A stretch of DNA of 64,000 nt from NCBI GenBank assembly GCA_010279815.1, contig QEOQ01000694.1, positions 104,243 through 168,242 of the forward strand. The letters are read 5' to 3'. The notes under the pieces were generated by a model. It was not told where the DNA came from and searched no databases. It saw nothing but the letters and a program-made list of their open reading frames with translations. Below, piece by piece: positions 38,074 through 51,253 of this stretch. Source of the stretch: Brachionus plicatilis (lineage: Eukaryota > Rotifera > Eurotatoria > Ploima > Brachionidae). The position numbers and the translations under genes are program-made. Each line of letters opens with the position of its first letter. The first letter of the stretch is position 1.

Positions 38074-38505
38074 ATGCCTTTGAGAAACAAAAGAAAGCAG
38101 CCGCCAGATGGCTGGGAGCTGATTGAGCCTACTCTAGATGAACTAGAACAAAAGATGCGAGAAGCCGAATCGGCGCCTCACGAAGGCAAACGCAGAACTG
38201 AAGTACTTTGGCCCATATTTCAAATACATCATCAGCGATCAAGATACATTTACGAGCTCTATCACAAGCGAAAAGCCATTACCAAGGAATTGTATGACTA
38301 TTGCATAAATGAAAAGATAGCCGATGCCAACTTGATAGCTAAATGGAAAAAACAAGGATATGAAAATCTGTGCTGTTTGAGATGCATTCAAACACGAGAT
38401 ACCAATTTTGGAACAAATTGTATTTGCAGAGTTCCCAAAGCAAAGATGGAAGAAGGTAAAATTATCGAGTGCGTGCATTGTGGATGCCACGGATGCTCTG
38501 GTTGA
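38074..38505 (+). CDS. BUD31: BUD31 (G10) spliceosome protein
   Basis: Component of the NineTeen-related part of the activated spliceosome that contacts U6 and the intron. A single exon encodes 143 residues, the family's usual length, and the alignment with the human protein as remembered is nearly gap-free. The N-terminus [20 protein letters not shown] is followed by the helical core with LWPIFQIHH. The Cys-rich C-terminus ([20 protein letters not shown], then [12 protein letters not shown]) binds three zinc ions in the known structures. All its Cys positions are present. No intron, unlike most neighbours. A highly conserved gene with no anomalies. Confidence 0.98.
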   Translation: MPLRNKRKQPPDGWELIEPTLDELEQKMREAESAPHEGKRRTEVLWPIFQIHHQRSRYIYELYHKRKAITKELYDYCINEKIADANLIAKWKKQGYENLCCLRCIQTRDTNFGTNCICRVPKAKMEEGKIIECVHCGCHGCSG

Positions 38506-38573
38506 ATTTTTTGTCTTTTTAGGCTAAAAATTTTATTTATCAAAATGACGTAAGCTAAAGACTTCTCTTGTTA

Positions 38574-38596
38574 AATAAATTTGTAAATTGAATAAA
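38574..38596 (+). terminator. BUD31 polyadenylation signals
   Basis: Two AATAAA words (38574-38579 and 38591-38596) lie 69-91 bases after the stop codon, the expected position for the 3' end of a short transcript. Confidence 0.6.
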
Positions 38597-40237
38597 AAAA
38601 TACATTTATTTTTGTTTTCTTTAAGGAAGTTATTTAAAAAAAACCTTTCATAAAAATGTCTTATATAACACCAGATGGTGGTGAAAGCAGAATAATCTAA
38701 ATAAAAAGATTCACTACCTAATACCCATTTAAGTAAATAAAAACATCAGTGCAAAAAGAGGAAGATTTAAATTATACCTAATTAAATCTATGTTTGACAA
38801 TCATGCAACAAAGCTTGATTTTAGAATGTGATTAACTTTAAATTATCCAAGCTTAATAAAGATTGTGATTATTTTTATTAGAAAAAAATTAAAGTGAAAA
38901 GCAACGCTAACTTTAAAGAAATTTTAGGAACATTTAAAAAATTTAAATTAACGATAAAAAAGATGCAAGGGCAATATTTATTGTGAAAATCGCCATGAAT
39001 AATACTAGTTAATTTTATACAAAATTTCTAATGTTTAAAAAAAAACGTGATTAATGAACCTTGATATTATTTTATTAGTTATTTAACAATAAAAAAAATT
39101 AGTAATAAAAAAGCTTTAACTTTACTAATTAAAATGATTTTATTCAGTCTATTTAGGGAAAATTTAATCTATTAATTTTCTATTTACTTTCTAGACAAAT
39201 ATATTTTATCAAGCGCTTCAAAAACAAACAAAATAAAAGTGAACAAATAAAGCCAAATTTGGCAGTTTAAATCGAGGCATTTAAAAATTTTCTAATCTTT
39301 AAATTTTAATTCAATCCAAATTAAGTTTAAAGAGTAGGACTGTTTATAAAATCGATTTTAAACTTTGAAATTTTGATGATGTAATAAGAAAATTTAAAAA
39401 TTAATATTAAAATCTTTTTCAAAAATGCCTACTCAAATCAAGTCTAGTTATTTTAATTTTATTTTCTTTTTGTCAAAATTTAATTCAATTTTTTAAGACA
39501 ACATTCCTCAATTTTGACTACAAAAAATTTCATAATTTTAAATTTCTTATTTTAAAAATTTGACTTTCAAGTATAAAAATTAAAAAAAAAATTTCAAAAA
39601 ATTATATCAATTAATTTCTAAATAATTAAGAAAAAATAATAATTCTTTTTCAAAATTTTATTCAAAATTTCGATATTTTAAAAATAATTACGTGTTCAAA
39701 TTTAAATTTTATAATTAAGTAACAATGCATGAGACGAATATGAATAGAAAACAAATTTTCAAATCTATCACATTTTATCGATAGCTTTTTCAGAAGCTCA
39801 ATGCAACAAAAAATTATATGCATTAAATTTGACTCTCTGACAATCTTCAAAAACAATCGAATAAACCAATCTTAACTAAAGTTCTGTGGTTAATTTCAAA
39901 AAGCTTCAGAAAAAGAATTAAATTTACATATTTGATTAAATTTTTCAATTGATGTCACAAAAAATACAAAATTACAAAATTAAAATCAACAAATGATATT
40001 TCTTGTCAAAAAAAATTCAATAAAAAAAAGAGAGAAAATACTAATTTTATTTGACTAAATAATTATTTGTAGCTTGACATAAAAAATTTACGCAAATTGA
40101 ATCCCACCTTGGAGTTGTCTAACAAATTTTTAAATTAAATTTTTCCGGTTTGATAATGTTCATCCACGAAATGATTTACAAATACTGAATTTAAAGCAAA
40201 ATTGACTTGACAACAAGTTTAGGACTGACAACACATT
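38597..40237. other. Convergent spacer between BUD31 and TMCC
   Basis: AT-rich sequence; nothing recognised apart from the BUD31 3' flank and the probable TMCC 3' UTR. Confidence 0.5.
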
Positions 40238-43131
40238 TCATGAAACAACATTGCTTGTTTCCGGGTAGATTTTGTTCCTAATCATAAAAAATGGTCCATA
40301 AATTGAATTTAAAAGTCGCGTTATTAAATCACTGGAGTTAGTATCAAAAGTTTTCAAGTGATCGAAATGGTCAATTTTTAAGCGCTCATAGTCCACAATA
40401 TAAAATAAAAGAAAATATGCCAATAAAAAGATAACAATGGTTCGTGGATACAACAGGAATATGAATTTTATTGAAGCGATCATGTTCGTAAAAGCCAGCA
40501 GTATTATGGTGAGTAATGTTAGCAAAATATCCAACAACTTGTAAAAAAGTTGGTAGTAGTTTGTCGGTGCAGTTTCTATATTAGGAATTTTTTGAGTTTT
40601 ATCTATGATTTCCATTTTATTTTTCATATAACTGACGTCTTCTTTGGTTTCCTTGATATCTCGGTGACAATGATTTAAACTGTAGTTGTAAGATTGCAAT
40701 GAGCGGTCAAATAGAGATTTTAACTCGTCTAATTTTTGGTCGTTTGTTTTGTACAAACCGAACATGGTCTTGCTAGTATGTTCAGATATTTGAGATGAAG
40801 TATTTTGTAGTTCTTTGAGCAGCAATTGGTAATTTTCGTTGTTTTTTTCCTTAAAAATTAAAATAAATTTTTTTTAATTTTAATTTTTTTGTTTTAAATT
40901 ACTCTTATGCTGTCCAAATCTGACTGTAATTTTTCTTGCTGTATTTTAAGCTCCATCATTTGCTGAAGAATAGCCATGCAAAGCTTAAAAAAAATGTAGA
41001 TTTGGAAAATTTTCCCGCATTCGGCAGAAGATTGAGAAAAAATTTAGATAATCAATTTACAAATAAATTTCAAATATATGCTACGAATTTTTTAATTTAT
41101 TAAAAATAATAATTTTCGTCTAAAAATTATTTTGGAAATTCAACATCCTAGCAGGCGTTTTATAATATTCAAATTATGGATGTGTGATCATTGATTATGT
41201 ATCATTAAATAATATCGAACATCATTAATTTTTCTATGAATAATTTTATTTAATTATTAAAATAACAATTGATTTCACCCTTGGATGTAAAACAACATCA
41301 AATTTTTTCAGCTTTTTATCTTCAAATTTAAAAATAATTTTGACTGTTAATTTTATTTGTTAGAGAAAAAAAATATGAATTTGCGGAAGAGCCAAACTAT
41401 GAGAATAAGAACTGGAGAAGTTTTGCTGAATATTTTCTAGAGTGTTTTGAACAGTGTCTAATTTTTGTAAACCGAAAAAAAATTGTTAAATATTTAACTA
41501 ACTTCTGCTAGAGCTGGCTAATTTTCTGAAAATTGTAGCCCATAATAACTAGTTGCAGCGGCTGAATTTAGATTTAGTAAACTTATTATCGAATAAACTT
41601 TTAAAAAGCATCTTGAGAACAGACTTTAATATTGTGAAATTTATCCTGTGTCATCTTAATTTCACACTTTCTAACATATCCGAGAATAAAAAATTTTTTT
41701 TTTTTAAAAAGATTAATAAAATTTTAAAGTTTCGAATAAATTAAAGTAAATTAAAATTATCTTTTAAAAAATTTTATCATATCATCATCGATTTTTTCTT
41801 AATTTATGATTTATTTAAATAAAATATAAATTTTTCATAGATAAAAAAACAATCAACATTTAAAGAAAAAAATTTAATTCCTCATCTCCATGTTTTCAGC
41901 TTTAATTATCTTAATTTTTTTGATAATTAGATGAGTTTGATATTAAGCTTTTTAAAATTTTTTTGATATTTATGTAATTAACTATCTTTAATTTTCAGAC
42001 GAAAAAGAATACTTGATATTTAAATTAACAGTGAAAATTTAATTATTTTCTCTTTTTATGAACTGTAATAATAAGAAAGCATTTTATTCTGGATTTTCGA
42101 GGTTGGCAACTAAAAAAATCGATTCTACTTAGTAATAAAACTATTAGTTAATTTTGTTTTTATCTTAAAGCCATTCAAAAATGAATTAGCTGAAATAAAT
42201 AAAATTAATTTATCTTAACTAAATTAGTTCTAAATTCTTGAAGAGCTTCCCTTTTTCAGACTTAATAATTTGCTTAGGTAATCGTAAAATAAATAAAACT
42301 CTTAAATAATGTTTTTTAAAAATTCAATTTAAAAATTTACCTGATTTGAGTTGTTGTCTTCGTTTACTTGATAGTTGTCATTATTGGGGCCATTATTAAA
42401 CTTAATATTTGACATGTTGGAGTCAAGATTCAGATAAAAAAGTGGATTTTTTTCATCATTTTGTAAAATATTTTGCTTGGATTGATCATCATTTAAATTT
42501 TGTTTAAATTGGGCTGCATTATTTATCAGAAATGATTCACTTCGAGTATTTAGTTTTAAAATGTTAGTACTTTGAACATTATTTTGATTTGCTAAATTTC
42601 CTAGATTAGAAGAATTTTGAAAATCTGAACTGTTGCCCAAATTATTTATTGCATTTGAGGTATCGCTGACCGAATCTGATTTTAACTCGGAATCAGTTTG
42701 TTTCGATGCTTCTTGCTCTTTTTTGCTTTCATAAAGCAACTTTTGACGCCTCTTCTCATATGTTTTGAGCTTTTTGTGAAGCAAAAACTTGCGCTTGTCG
42801 TACTCGGATGACTCGTTTTGCTGCGGAGTTGAAAAACTTTGGTTCACATTGCTGGCATTGCTGTCATTATTGTGCGATTTATCAGCTTCGTCATCATAGA
42901 AATTTTTCAAATGAGCATTCATTTGTTTTGACCACTCTCCTAGTCAAATCAAAAAAAATAAATAAAAAATAAAGTAAGATAACTACTTTGAATTTTTTTT
43001 TCTAAAGTATTTATTTCATTAATGCATTTTATGATTTTCTGGTCTATAATTTCGATTTCGGTTCTGGTTGATTTTTTGTTTGAAGCACTGTCCGATGAGT
43101 TGTCACTCGTTGTTGTATTGTTATAATTCAT
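40238..43131 (-). CDS. TMCC: TMCC-family transmembrane and coiled-coil ER protein
   Basis: TMCC1-3 proteins sit in the ER membrane; TMCC1 acts at ER-endosome contacts during endosome fission. Four exons: 42987-43131, 42341-42939, 40903-40983, 40238-40849, totalling 1437 nt or 478 residues. The N-terminal helix (EIIDQKIIKCINEINTLEKK) and Asn/Ser-rich linker are followed by a coiled coil (QQMMELKIQQEKLQSDLDSI). The region SYNYSLNHCHRDIKETKEDV matches the conserved block just before the membrane spans. Two closely spaced hydrophobic segments (about 375-397 and 405-425) end the protein, as in the family. The intron at 40984-42340 is large and shows no exon. TMCC paralogue not resolved. Confidence 0.85.
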
Positions 43132-45049
43132 ATCTAGAAAATTTAATTTGAATTTTTTTAAATTTAATTAATATCCGGAATATTAATCTTGAAAGATCTT
43201 TTTTTTTGAAGAGAGGAAAATAATACCAAGTTGAGTAGAATAAGAAACGAAGAAGCTATCAAGAATGATTAAAACATAAATTATTCAAGTCTTGGGTTTC
43301 GTTCATATTATTATAATAACTAACCACAATTGCAAATAAAACAGAAATTTCAACTTGAAATTAGCTCTCAAAATTTATCTAGTTGTAAAAACTAGAATAG
43401 CCCCCCCCAAACGCTTATCTTATCGATAAGTCTATTCGACAAATTTTTTGCCCAAATTTTGGCACTGTTTTAGGCTTGCTTATCTCAAAAAAAAAATTTT
43501 TTTTTTTTTAAATTAAACTTATTTTTCTGGAAAATAAAACAGGTTTTTATGATTTTCAAGCAGATGGAATTTCGCTGCTTGATGTCATGACACAGAGGTA
43601 AGGGAATCGTGTAGCCTATCTCGTAATAAATATGGAATATATTAAAATTAAAAATATCTGACTTGTTTCAAAGTTGATGTCAACAAAAAAAAGTGTTAAA
43701 ATAAATTATTTTTTTATTTTATTAAAATTTAATTAGCGATTAAACCTAAAGAATGTGCGTATATTCAAATTCTTTCAAGGCAATATTATTATAATGTCAG
43801 AAATCAGCATATTTGAAAAAGTCAATGCTTTAACTTTTTGAAAAGAAGCGTGCTTTTTATCAGAAAAAAAGGGAAATTATTAAATAATTAAATTAAATTG
43901 AGTGAATCAGAAAAAAAATATTTAATTAAAGTCAATTTCAAAAAAAATTAATCTTGTATCAATGTTGTCTCAGTATAGAGGAAATATTCGTATTAATATT
44001 TGAACTAAAGTAATATTTCAAAAGAAACCTGGATTTTTGAAAGTCTTAAATTAAGAATATTGATTTTTAAATATGCCTTAAATTATTATTATATAATTTA
44101 AAAATTGGTATTTAAGTTAACTCTTTGAAATGAACAAAAACTGATTCAATGCACTATTCCTTTATCTAAATCTTAATCTTGACTAATATCGCATGATTTT
44201 ATAAATTTATTTAAAAAAAATTGAAAATAAAATAATCAAATATTAAAAAGAGATAAATATAAAAATCTTGTTTAAATATTAATGTTTATTAACAGTAAAA
44301 ATAATTAACTTATGAAAATAATTAAAAATATTTTTTGAATTCTGGTTAGATTACATAGAATTCAAAATATATTTTTAATTTTTTAACATTAAAAAAAGGT
44401 TAAATGAAACTAATACAAGATCTTTTTTATATTTTAATTTAATGAAGATAAAAGACCTTCGGACTTAATATAAATTTGGATTTTGAGTAAGTTTTTATCT
44501 AAAAAATGATTTAAAACAAAACAACCAAGTATCAACTGATTGCATAAAATTTAACATTTGATTTGGTATCTAATAATTTATATTCTTTTAAAATGTAACT
44601 ATATTTAGTCTGAAAAAAATTTTTTTTTTACAAAATATTAAATTAAATTTATATTAAATTTTTGAATACCCAACAGTCAGCATCCGGTTCATGTTTACCA
44701 AGTTCTATTAGCGGTAAAGCTGACATTTAAATCAAAATTAAACAAATGAAATATGCCATAATTATTCTGATTTTAATAGAAATATTTAAGAAAAAAAAAC
44801 AAAATTTCTAAATGCCAACTTTATTGAACAATTAGGAAATTTAGTTTTGCAGTTAAATTAAATTACTGGATGCTTTGAAAAAGTAAGAATAAAACAATAA
44901 TTTATATAATATTTTACAAAAAAAAATTAATCTCTCTTATTAAGTCTTAGGATCATTTTTGTATACTTAGCCTAAAAGTATCATATACAAAAAGTCTGCC
45001 AGATAAATCCTTAACATATATTTTCAAATATTAGTTAATACGATATTAA
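43132..45049. other. Divergent spacer between TMCC and tafazzin
   Basis: Promoter side of both genes. It contains an isolated run of eight C followed closely by the palindrome CTTATCGATAAG (about 43401-43432), unusual in this composition. No gene recognised. Confidence 0.5.
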
Positions 45050-46063
45050 ATGAACGATTGGACTGTATCAACTAGGTTTTCAAAAAAATGGCGATTAGCA
45101 TCTAGTGTTGTTTCGTTAATTGTAGGCTACACAAGTCGCTTGTTTGCAAGTAAAATACAACATAATCCAAGAATGAAAAAAAAATTATTTTTTAGTATTA
45201 TAAAGAGCATTTGAATAAAACAAAAATAATAAACATTGAGAGTTTTAACAAAGCTCTGTATGACCGACCAAAAGGAAAACCTCTGATCACTGTTTGTAAT
45301 CACGATTCATGCTGCGATGATCCGGTTTTGTTTGGTAATTTTTGAGTCTTACAAAATTTTTACCTCATAAATACATTTTTTCACAGGGGCTATTCTCCCT
45401 CTTTCGACATTTCTTACTCCTGAAAGACCAACTCTTAGATGGACCCTAGCTGCCAAAGAAATTTGTTTTAGCCGACCTATGCATTCATTGGTTTTCCGAC
45501 TCGGTAAGGTTTTACCGATTGTAAGAGGTGAAGGTGTCTATCAGCCAATTATGAATCAAATAATTGAAGACTTAAACAAGGGTGATTGGCTGCACATTTT
45601 TCCAGAAGGTAGAGTAAACGAAAAAAAAGAGTACATCAGATTGAAATGGGGTATCGGTCGACTGATCGCAGACGCCAAAATAACACCAATTGTTTTACCT
45701 TTTTATCATTATGGTAAAATTTTTTTCAAATCACATCGAAATTATCTTTAATTTTTCATTAGGCCTAGATGATATTTTACCAAATAAACAACCGTATAGA
45801 CCTCAAATAGGCCAAAAGGCAACTGTTGTTTTCGGGGAGCCAATTAATTTTGATGATATGGTCAAAAACCTCAAAGAAAAACAACTGTCAGCTGTAATTG
45901 TTTAAATAAACAATACAATACAAAAATATATATTTTTTTTAATTTTCTTAATTTTTAGATTGAAATACGGAAACATATTACTAACAAGATAGAAGAGGAT
46001 TTTTACAATCTCAAAGAGTTCGCTAAAAAATTTCACCAAGAGCATGTCAAGCAGAACAAATAA
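45050..46063 (+). CDS. TAZ: Tafazzin, cardiolipin-remodelling transacylase
   Basis: Phospholipid-lysophospholipid transacylase of mitochondrial membranes that remodels cardiolipin. Five exons: 45050-45149, 45206-45334, 45387-45713, 45763-45893, 45959-46063, totalling 792 nt or 263 residues (human main form 262). The catalytic HX4D box is present as NHDSCCDDP, and the acyltransferase block as HIFPEGRVN. KWGIGRLIADAKITPIVLP is also family-typical. An N-terminal hydrophobic stretch (SVVSLIVGYTSRLFA) corresponds to the membrane-associating segment. Introns are 49-65 nt. The human exon 5 region, which is absent from the main functional human isoform, is not present here. Intact. Confidence 0.96.
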
Positions 46064-47853
46064 TTATTAATAAAATTTTAAATCAATTATAATTTTTTAC
46101 AATATTAAGTCTTTGCTAACTTGGAAACGTGCTAAAAACCTTTTTTCATTGGAATATTATTACACTGAAATTTTGTTCATTTTAGCTTCTAAGGAGTTTT
46201 TGTTTTATAATAAATAATGTGTTTAAATTTAATTTTTCATTATTCAACTTAGCACTTTAGGAATTATTTTAAAATTTATTGAGTGATTACTTGGCGTTGT
46301 ATTTAAGCATAGAATAAAAAAGGTAGAATGTAGAAAAAATAATTTATTGAATAAATATGATAAATCAGCATAAAATAATTACATTGAAATAAATAAACCT
46401 ATTAATAAATTTATTTAAAAAAAATATTAAATCAAGAAATCATTAATTACACCATTTAAATGTTCCGAAGCATTGTCCACATAGCCATAAACCAAAAGCT
46501 CAATATTTTTCTTCTTTTCTGGTATAAAATGGAAATTTAAGTTTTAGGACAATAAAAATCTGAGAATGGTCATGTTAATTTAATAAAATAAGAGAACTAA
46601 TAAAGACTAAAATTTCTAAATATTTTATTTAATTTTATTTTCTACGTCTCTATATTTTGATCTTGTCTCGATTATTTATAGAATTTTTACAGAAAATTCA
46701 TCATTATATATTTAGATTAAATTGATAATATTTTATTAAATTTTTAGTCTAAATTTTTAAAGTATCACATCTATGGTGCTGCATGGATTTTTGTTATTTA
46801 CAAAATTAAAAATAATTTAACATAAGAAATAACGACGACGTTTGATAAAAAAAATTTTAAAGAACAAATTCTTTTTGAATTTTATGATTGTATTTACTGA
46901 AAAATTAGACTGAGATGAAATTCATTAAAAAAACTAAAAATAAGATAATTAAAGTCTAGTTTTACTTGTTTAATCATGGTCTAATAAACACGTTTTGAAT
47001 TTTGATTTTTTTCAAAGGGTTTCTCAAGCTAAACATTATCCAATTCGTAATTGTTTAATGAATTTCAAATTTCAAAACTTGACTAAACCAAAACCAAGCA
47101 ATATTAAATAAATTATTCTAGTCAGAAATAAATTAAAATTTTGTATTTATATGATTTAAACTTATTATGTCTAAATTTTATTTATTTTTTCAACTTAAAT
47201 TAGTCGAAGAATAAAAAAAATTGAGACTCGGGTAATTTATTTAAAGAAAAAATTAATCAAAAAATATTTCGAAAAAATAATTTTTAGAAAAATTTTAATG
47301 AAATCTTGTTAAGTAATTTAATAAAGATTTAAAATTATTTTTGACATCTTTTCTTCTATAAAAATTGGCCTAATTTAGTTTGAAGTACCGATCAAGGAAA
47401 GGAACACCTATTTTTTAATGTCTAATAATTGTGAAAAATTCAAAATATTGGATTTTTTTAATAACATTCAAAAATAATCCGACTTGGTACTTTTTTTCAA
47501 ATTTTATTCAGTTTTTGTATGAAAAAAAATTATTGATATTGCCATATGAGAATAAATTTTAAAACGATGTGCTTACACCAAAAACTAAAATGTATCAGCA
47601 TTATTTTCTATAAAAAAATTATGCATCAAAATATAGAAATTTAACACTGCTTTTTCGAGCTTCTGCATTCGATTTTTAAAAGCATTATTAAAATTTAAAA
47701 AAAATACATTGTTTTAATAAAGTTTTATTTTGTTTTAGATAAGAAAAATTGTGCCTTGCTAACAGAAATTAGACACTTGAATGAATTTTATCCAGAAACC
47801 AATAATTAGCAAGCTTAAATATATCATCAAAAATCTAAAAAATACTATTTACA
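46064..47853. other. Spacer between tafazzin and the MCT gene, with tafazzin poly(A) signal
   Basis: AATAAA at 46069-46074, six bases after the tafazzin stop, is a candidate poly(A) signal. The remainder is AT-rich with no recognised gene. Confidence 0.5.
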
Positions 47854-49700
47854 ATGACCAAAATTGATTATAATTCAGACGAGGAGAGAAAATTCATTGA
47901 ACTATCTCAAAAATCGAGTATTTATTGTTGACTAAATAAAAAATAAATACTAAAATTCCTAAAAATAGGCCCTGACGTCCAATTTAAAAACAGCAATATT
48001 GAGGTTAAGTTTTCAAACGACAACTCAGAGGCAAAAAACTCAGATTTTATTTACCAAGAGGGTGGATGGGGATGGATTGTGGTTATTTGCTCGGGTTTTT
48101 GCTTAGGAATCTTAATTGGAATGATAAACAACTATTCTTTACTCTTGAATGAAATGGAACGAGTCTATAACCAGACAGAAAATCACGTAGTCTACACTGG
48201 TAAAATTTTTTTTTTAAAATATTTTAACTAATTTATTTAAATTTTTCCAAAGCTTGGATCGGCAGTCTGTCCACAGGAGTTCAATACATATTTTGTTCTT
48301 TCGGAAGTATAGCAAGTGATTTTTTTGGTCCTCGAAAACCGGGAATTTTTGGCGGTTTAATTTCCGGTATTTCTTTGACTTTATGTATTTTTGTTGAAGA
48401 GCTTAGATTCTATTTTTTGACATATGGAATTTTATACGGCATCGGCCAAGCATTTCTTTTAACTTCGACGCTTGCCATTCTACCACATTATTTTAATAAA
48501 GTGATTAACAGTTATATATTTTTTTTAGGAAATTTAATTAATTTTTTAGCGTATATCTCTGGCGAACGGAATAATGAATTCAATTGGAGCAATTGTGGTT
48601 GTGATTTTGCCAATTTTTACCTCGCAATTACTTGATAATTACGGCTTAAAAGCTACCTTCTTATTTCTAAGCATTTTGAATTTTATTACCATGTTTATGG
48701 CCATGACTTACAAGCCGATGATACCAGTGATTAATCATGAAAAAAGAATTCACAAACTTAAAAGCAGTTTTGGTCTTGACGTATTTGAAAAGCCAAAATT
48801 TATTATTTTTTGTATAGCTTCGTTCTTTGGAATGCTGGGTTATCTGATCCCCATTGTTAATATTGTAAAACATTTGTTATCTTTGGTTAATTTTTTTTAA
48901 AATAAAAAAACCAAGGACCATCATTCGATCAAGGTGTTTCCAAATGACAAACCGTTTTATATAAATGTGGTTTTTGGCGCTGCTTCAGGCGTTGCTGCAA
49001 TAGTATTCGGGAAAATTGGAGATCATACGGTATTTTTTTAATCAGAGTCTTATTCTTTAAAGAGAAAAAAATGATAAAATATTGATTTAAGATTAAGAAT
49101 TTTTTTTATTATTTCTGAAAAAAAAATTTTTCTAATTAAACTTTTAGAAATTCCATAGGGTTCATTATCATACATTGGTATTTTTGGTATACGGAATTGT
49201 TCAGATTACTATTCCAATGGCAAGGTGTTTTAATGAATTGTTGATTCAATTGGCCATTCTCGGTCTAATGGATGGTGTTTTGCTATGCTTTATTGTTCCT
49301 ATTTCTTGCGATCTAGCTGAATCATCTAAATTGGCAAATCATGCTGCTGGTATTTATTTTAAAATTAAATTCATTTAAATTTAATAAATATATTTTTTTT
49401 CTTATTTAATAAATATAAATAGGCTATTATCACTTTTTTATCAGCTTGCCATCAATCGCAGGTCCAGTCATTGCCGGAAAAATCTACTCAGTATTCAATT
49501 TTTATGACTATGCCTTCTATTTTGGAGCAGCAACTAGTTTTATAGGAGCAGTAATATTGATAATTTTTATCACATATTTAGAATGTATAGAAGAAAAAGT
49601 AAATCTTTAATTAAACTAAAAAAATTTTTTAGTTAACTTTTTTTTAATTTAGAAGAAAAGCTTTTTGATTGAAAAATCGATTGTGATAGGCAAAACATAA
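47854..49700 (+). CDS. SLC16/MCT-like 12-TM transporter
   Basis: Major facilitator family, plasma-membrane carrier of monocarboxylates or related solutes. Exons: 47854-47917, 47969-48199, 48253-48500, 48550-48864, 48916-49029, 49148-49349, 49423-49598, 49653-49700, totalling 1398 nt or 465 residues. The MCT signature EGGWGW starts TM1 after a short N-terminus. TM5 starts RISLANGI, like the family's RRSLANG. Twelve hydrophobic segments can be counted, with a loop after TM6. The Asp and Arg in TM8 that MCT1 needs for lactate are not seen (FGAASGVAAIVFGK), so it is probably an orphan-type MCT. The last exon is uncertain: without splicing at 49598 the frame stops at 49610 after VNL, giving 453 residues. 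Confidence 0.82.
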
Positions 49701-49993
49701 ATATTAATTTATATACTTTTAAAAACAGTTTTAAATTTTAGTTACATTACTTTTATTTTATTTACCAAAATGAATTTTTCCACAATTAATTGAAAATCAG
49801 CAATTACTAATTAAATTTTTAATTATTTTTGAATAAAAATTATTTTAAAAACTATAGATTGAATTGATTGATTTTTTTTAATTAAATTAATTTTTTGCCA
49901 ATTAAAATTCAATTTTTCTTAAAAGACAAATTTATAACAAAAAATACATTTATTCAAAAAATCTAAATTCTAATAAAACGATTTAGGATTGAA

Positions 49994-51253
49994 CTATTTG
50001 TTAAGATTTATTGTTGTTAAACGTGGAAATGCGGCTCTAAAATCCTTGTTTATTACCAACTTATTATGCTTGTGTGATATGTAGCCCTTAATTTTTCCCT
50101 CAAAAATCAAATTGCTCAAAATACACTGACAAATGTCATTGTCCATGTCGTCTTCGTTCAAAAACTTGAGTACATCCACAAAATCTTCAATTGGTATCTG
50201 TGCAGTATTAAGAAGTTTGGCCAATTTTTTAAACAAATTTCTGTATGTTGTCATTTTAAGTTTTTCCAGAAACAAATAAACTCCGCTTTCTATGAAAAAA
50301 TCCTCATATTCAATCATGTCATTGTTGAATTTTTGAATATTTCCCTGTTTGACAGCGTTGACTATTTCGGCAAAAGGTTTCAGGTCATATTTTAAGAGCA
50401 AGTCTTGATTGGGCATGTATCCTCGCAGCATGTTTACAGGTATAAGATAAACCAAAATAATTTTTTTGTTCCTTGTATATTTGCTCGGACAATTGCGGAA
50501 TGCAAACTCAAAGTAATCAGCAGCGGTATTGTAGTCATTTTCAAACATTGCCTGTCTGCCCACGTAGAACTTGTAGACAATTTGGTGCGCTATTGGAAAC
50601 GAGTCCTTCATGCCACTATTTTCAATAACTCGTTTCAATGGATTGCACAAATTGATCTTATTTATTTTAAAATAAATTTTGAATAATTGATTTATAATGT
50701 GCATCATGCCCCAACGCTTCGAAACTTGGGATTCCGACCTGGTGTCTGTGCATAGATTTCTGAAGCAAACCATCAACGATTCAGCAGTTTTTTCTGCATA
50801 TTGGCCCTGGTTGGATCCTTCGGCATTTGCCTCTTTCTCCTGTTCGCTCTCGAAGTCTTGTCTATGACGGGAATCGCAAGTGTAGGCTAGAAGTCGTAGA
50901 TCGACACTCATCTGAAACAAAATTGGCAACTGCCAGTTCTCATCTCTGGCATCTTTGATCAATTCAATCAAGCTCTTGAAAGACTTGCTCATCAACTCAA
51001 AAGAATTTATGTAATCCTGATTGCTGAGACTGTTTCGAGCTAGAGCGTAATTGCTGATCACCTCGGTCCAGCTGTAAATTTTGCTGGGAGAATTGGTAAA
51101 CTTGTCCCTCAAGTATTCTTTTGAATTATCCTCGAAATAAATTTGACGATACTTATCATTTTTTAGGTTGAGCAACTTTGCCAAAGAAATGGCATCGTTT
51201 TTAATCAAATTTTGTATGATTTCGTCTACAAATTTATTTGCATGAATGTTCAT
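49994..51253 (-). CDS. PCID2: PCID2 (Thp1-like PCI-domain protein)
   Basis: Subunit of the TREX-2 mRNA-export complex, working with a Sac3/GANP scaffold and DSS1. A single exon of 419 residues (human 399). The start is the ATG at 51253 (MNIHANKF); the open frame extends upstream but only with Phe-rich, non-conserved residues. Recognisable blocks are WQLPILFQMSVDLRLLAYTCD, KRWGMMHIINQLFKIYFKIN, YYVGRQAMFE-like YKFYVGRQAMFE, and the C-terminal winged helix with ILSNLIFEGKIKGYISH. A short acidic insert (EQEKEANAEG) follows the tetrapeptide region after TCDSRHR. It lies 82 nt downstream of FAM78 on the same strand. Confidence 0.93.
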   Translation of the reverse strand: MNIHANKFVDEIIQNLIKNDAISLAKLLNLKNDKYRQIYFEDNSKEYLRDKFTNSPSKIYSWTEVISNYALARNSLSNQDYINSFELMSKSFKSLIELIKDARDENWQLPILFQMSVDLRLLAYTCDSRHRQDFESEQEKEANAEGSNQGQYAEKTAESLMVCFRNLCTDTRSESQVSKRWGMMHIINQLFKIYFKINKINLCNPLKRVIENSGMKDSFPIAHQIVYKFYVGRQAMFENDYNTAADYFEFAFRNCPSKYTRNKKIILVYLIPVNMLRGYMPNQDLLLKYDLKPFAEIVNAVKQGNIQKFNNDMIEYEDFFIESGVYLFLEKLKMTTYRNLFKKLAKLLNTAQIPIEDFVDVLKFLNEDDMDNDICQCILSNLIFEGKIKGYISHKHNKLVINKDFRAAFPRLTTINLNK

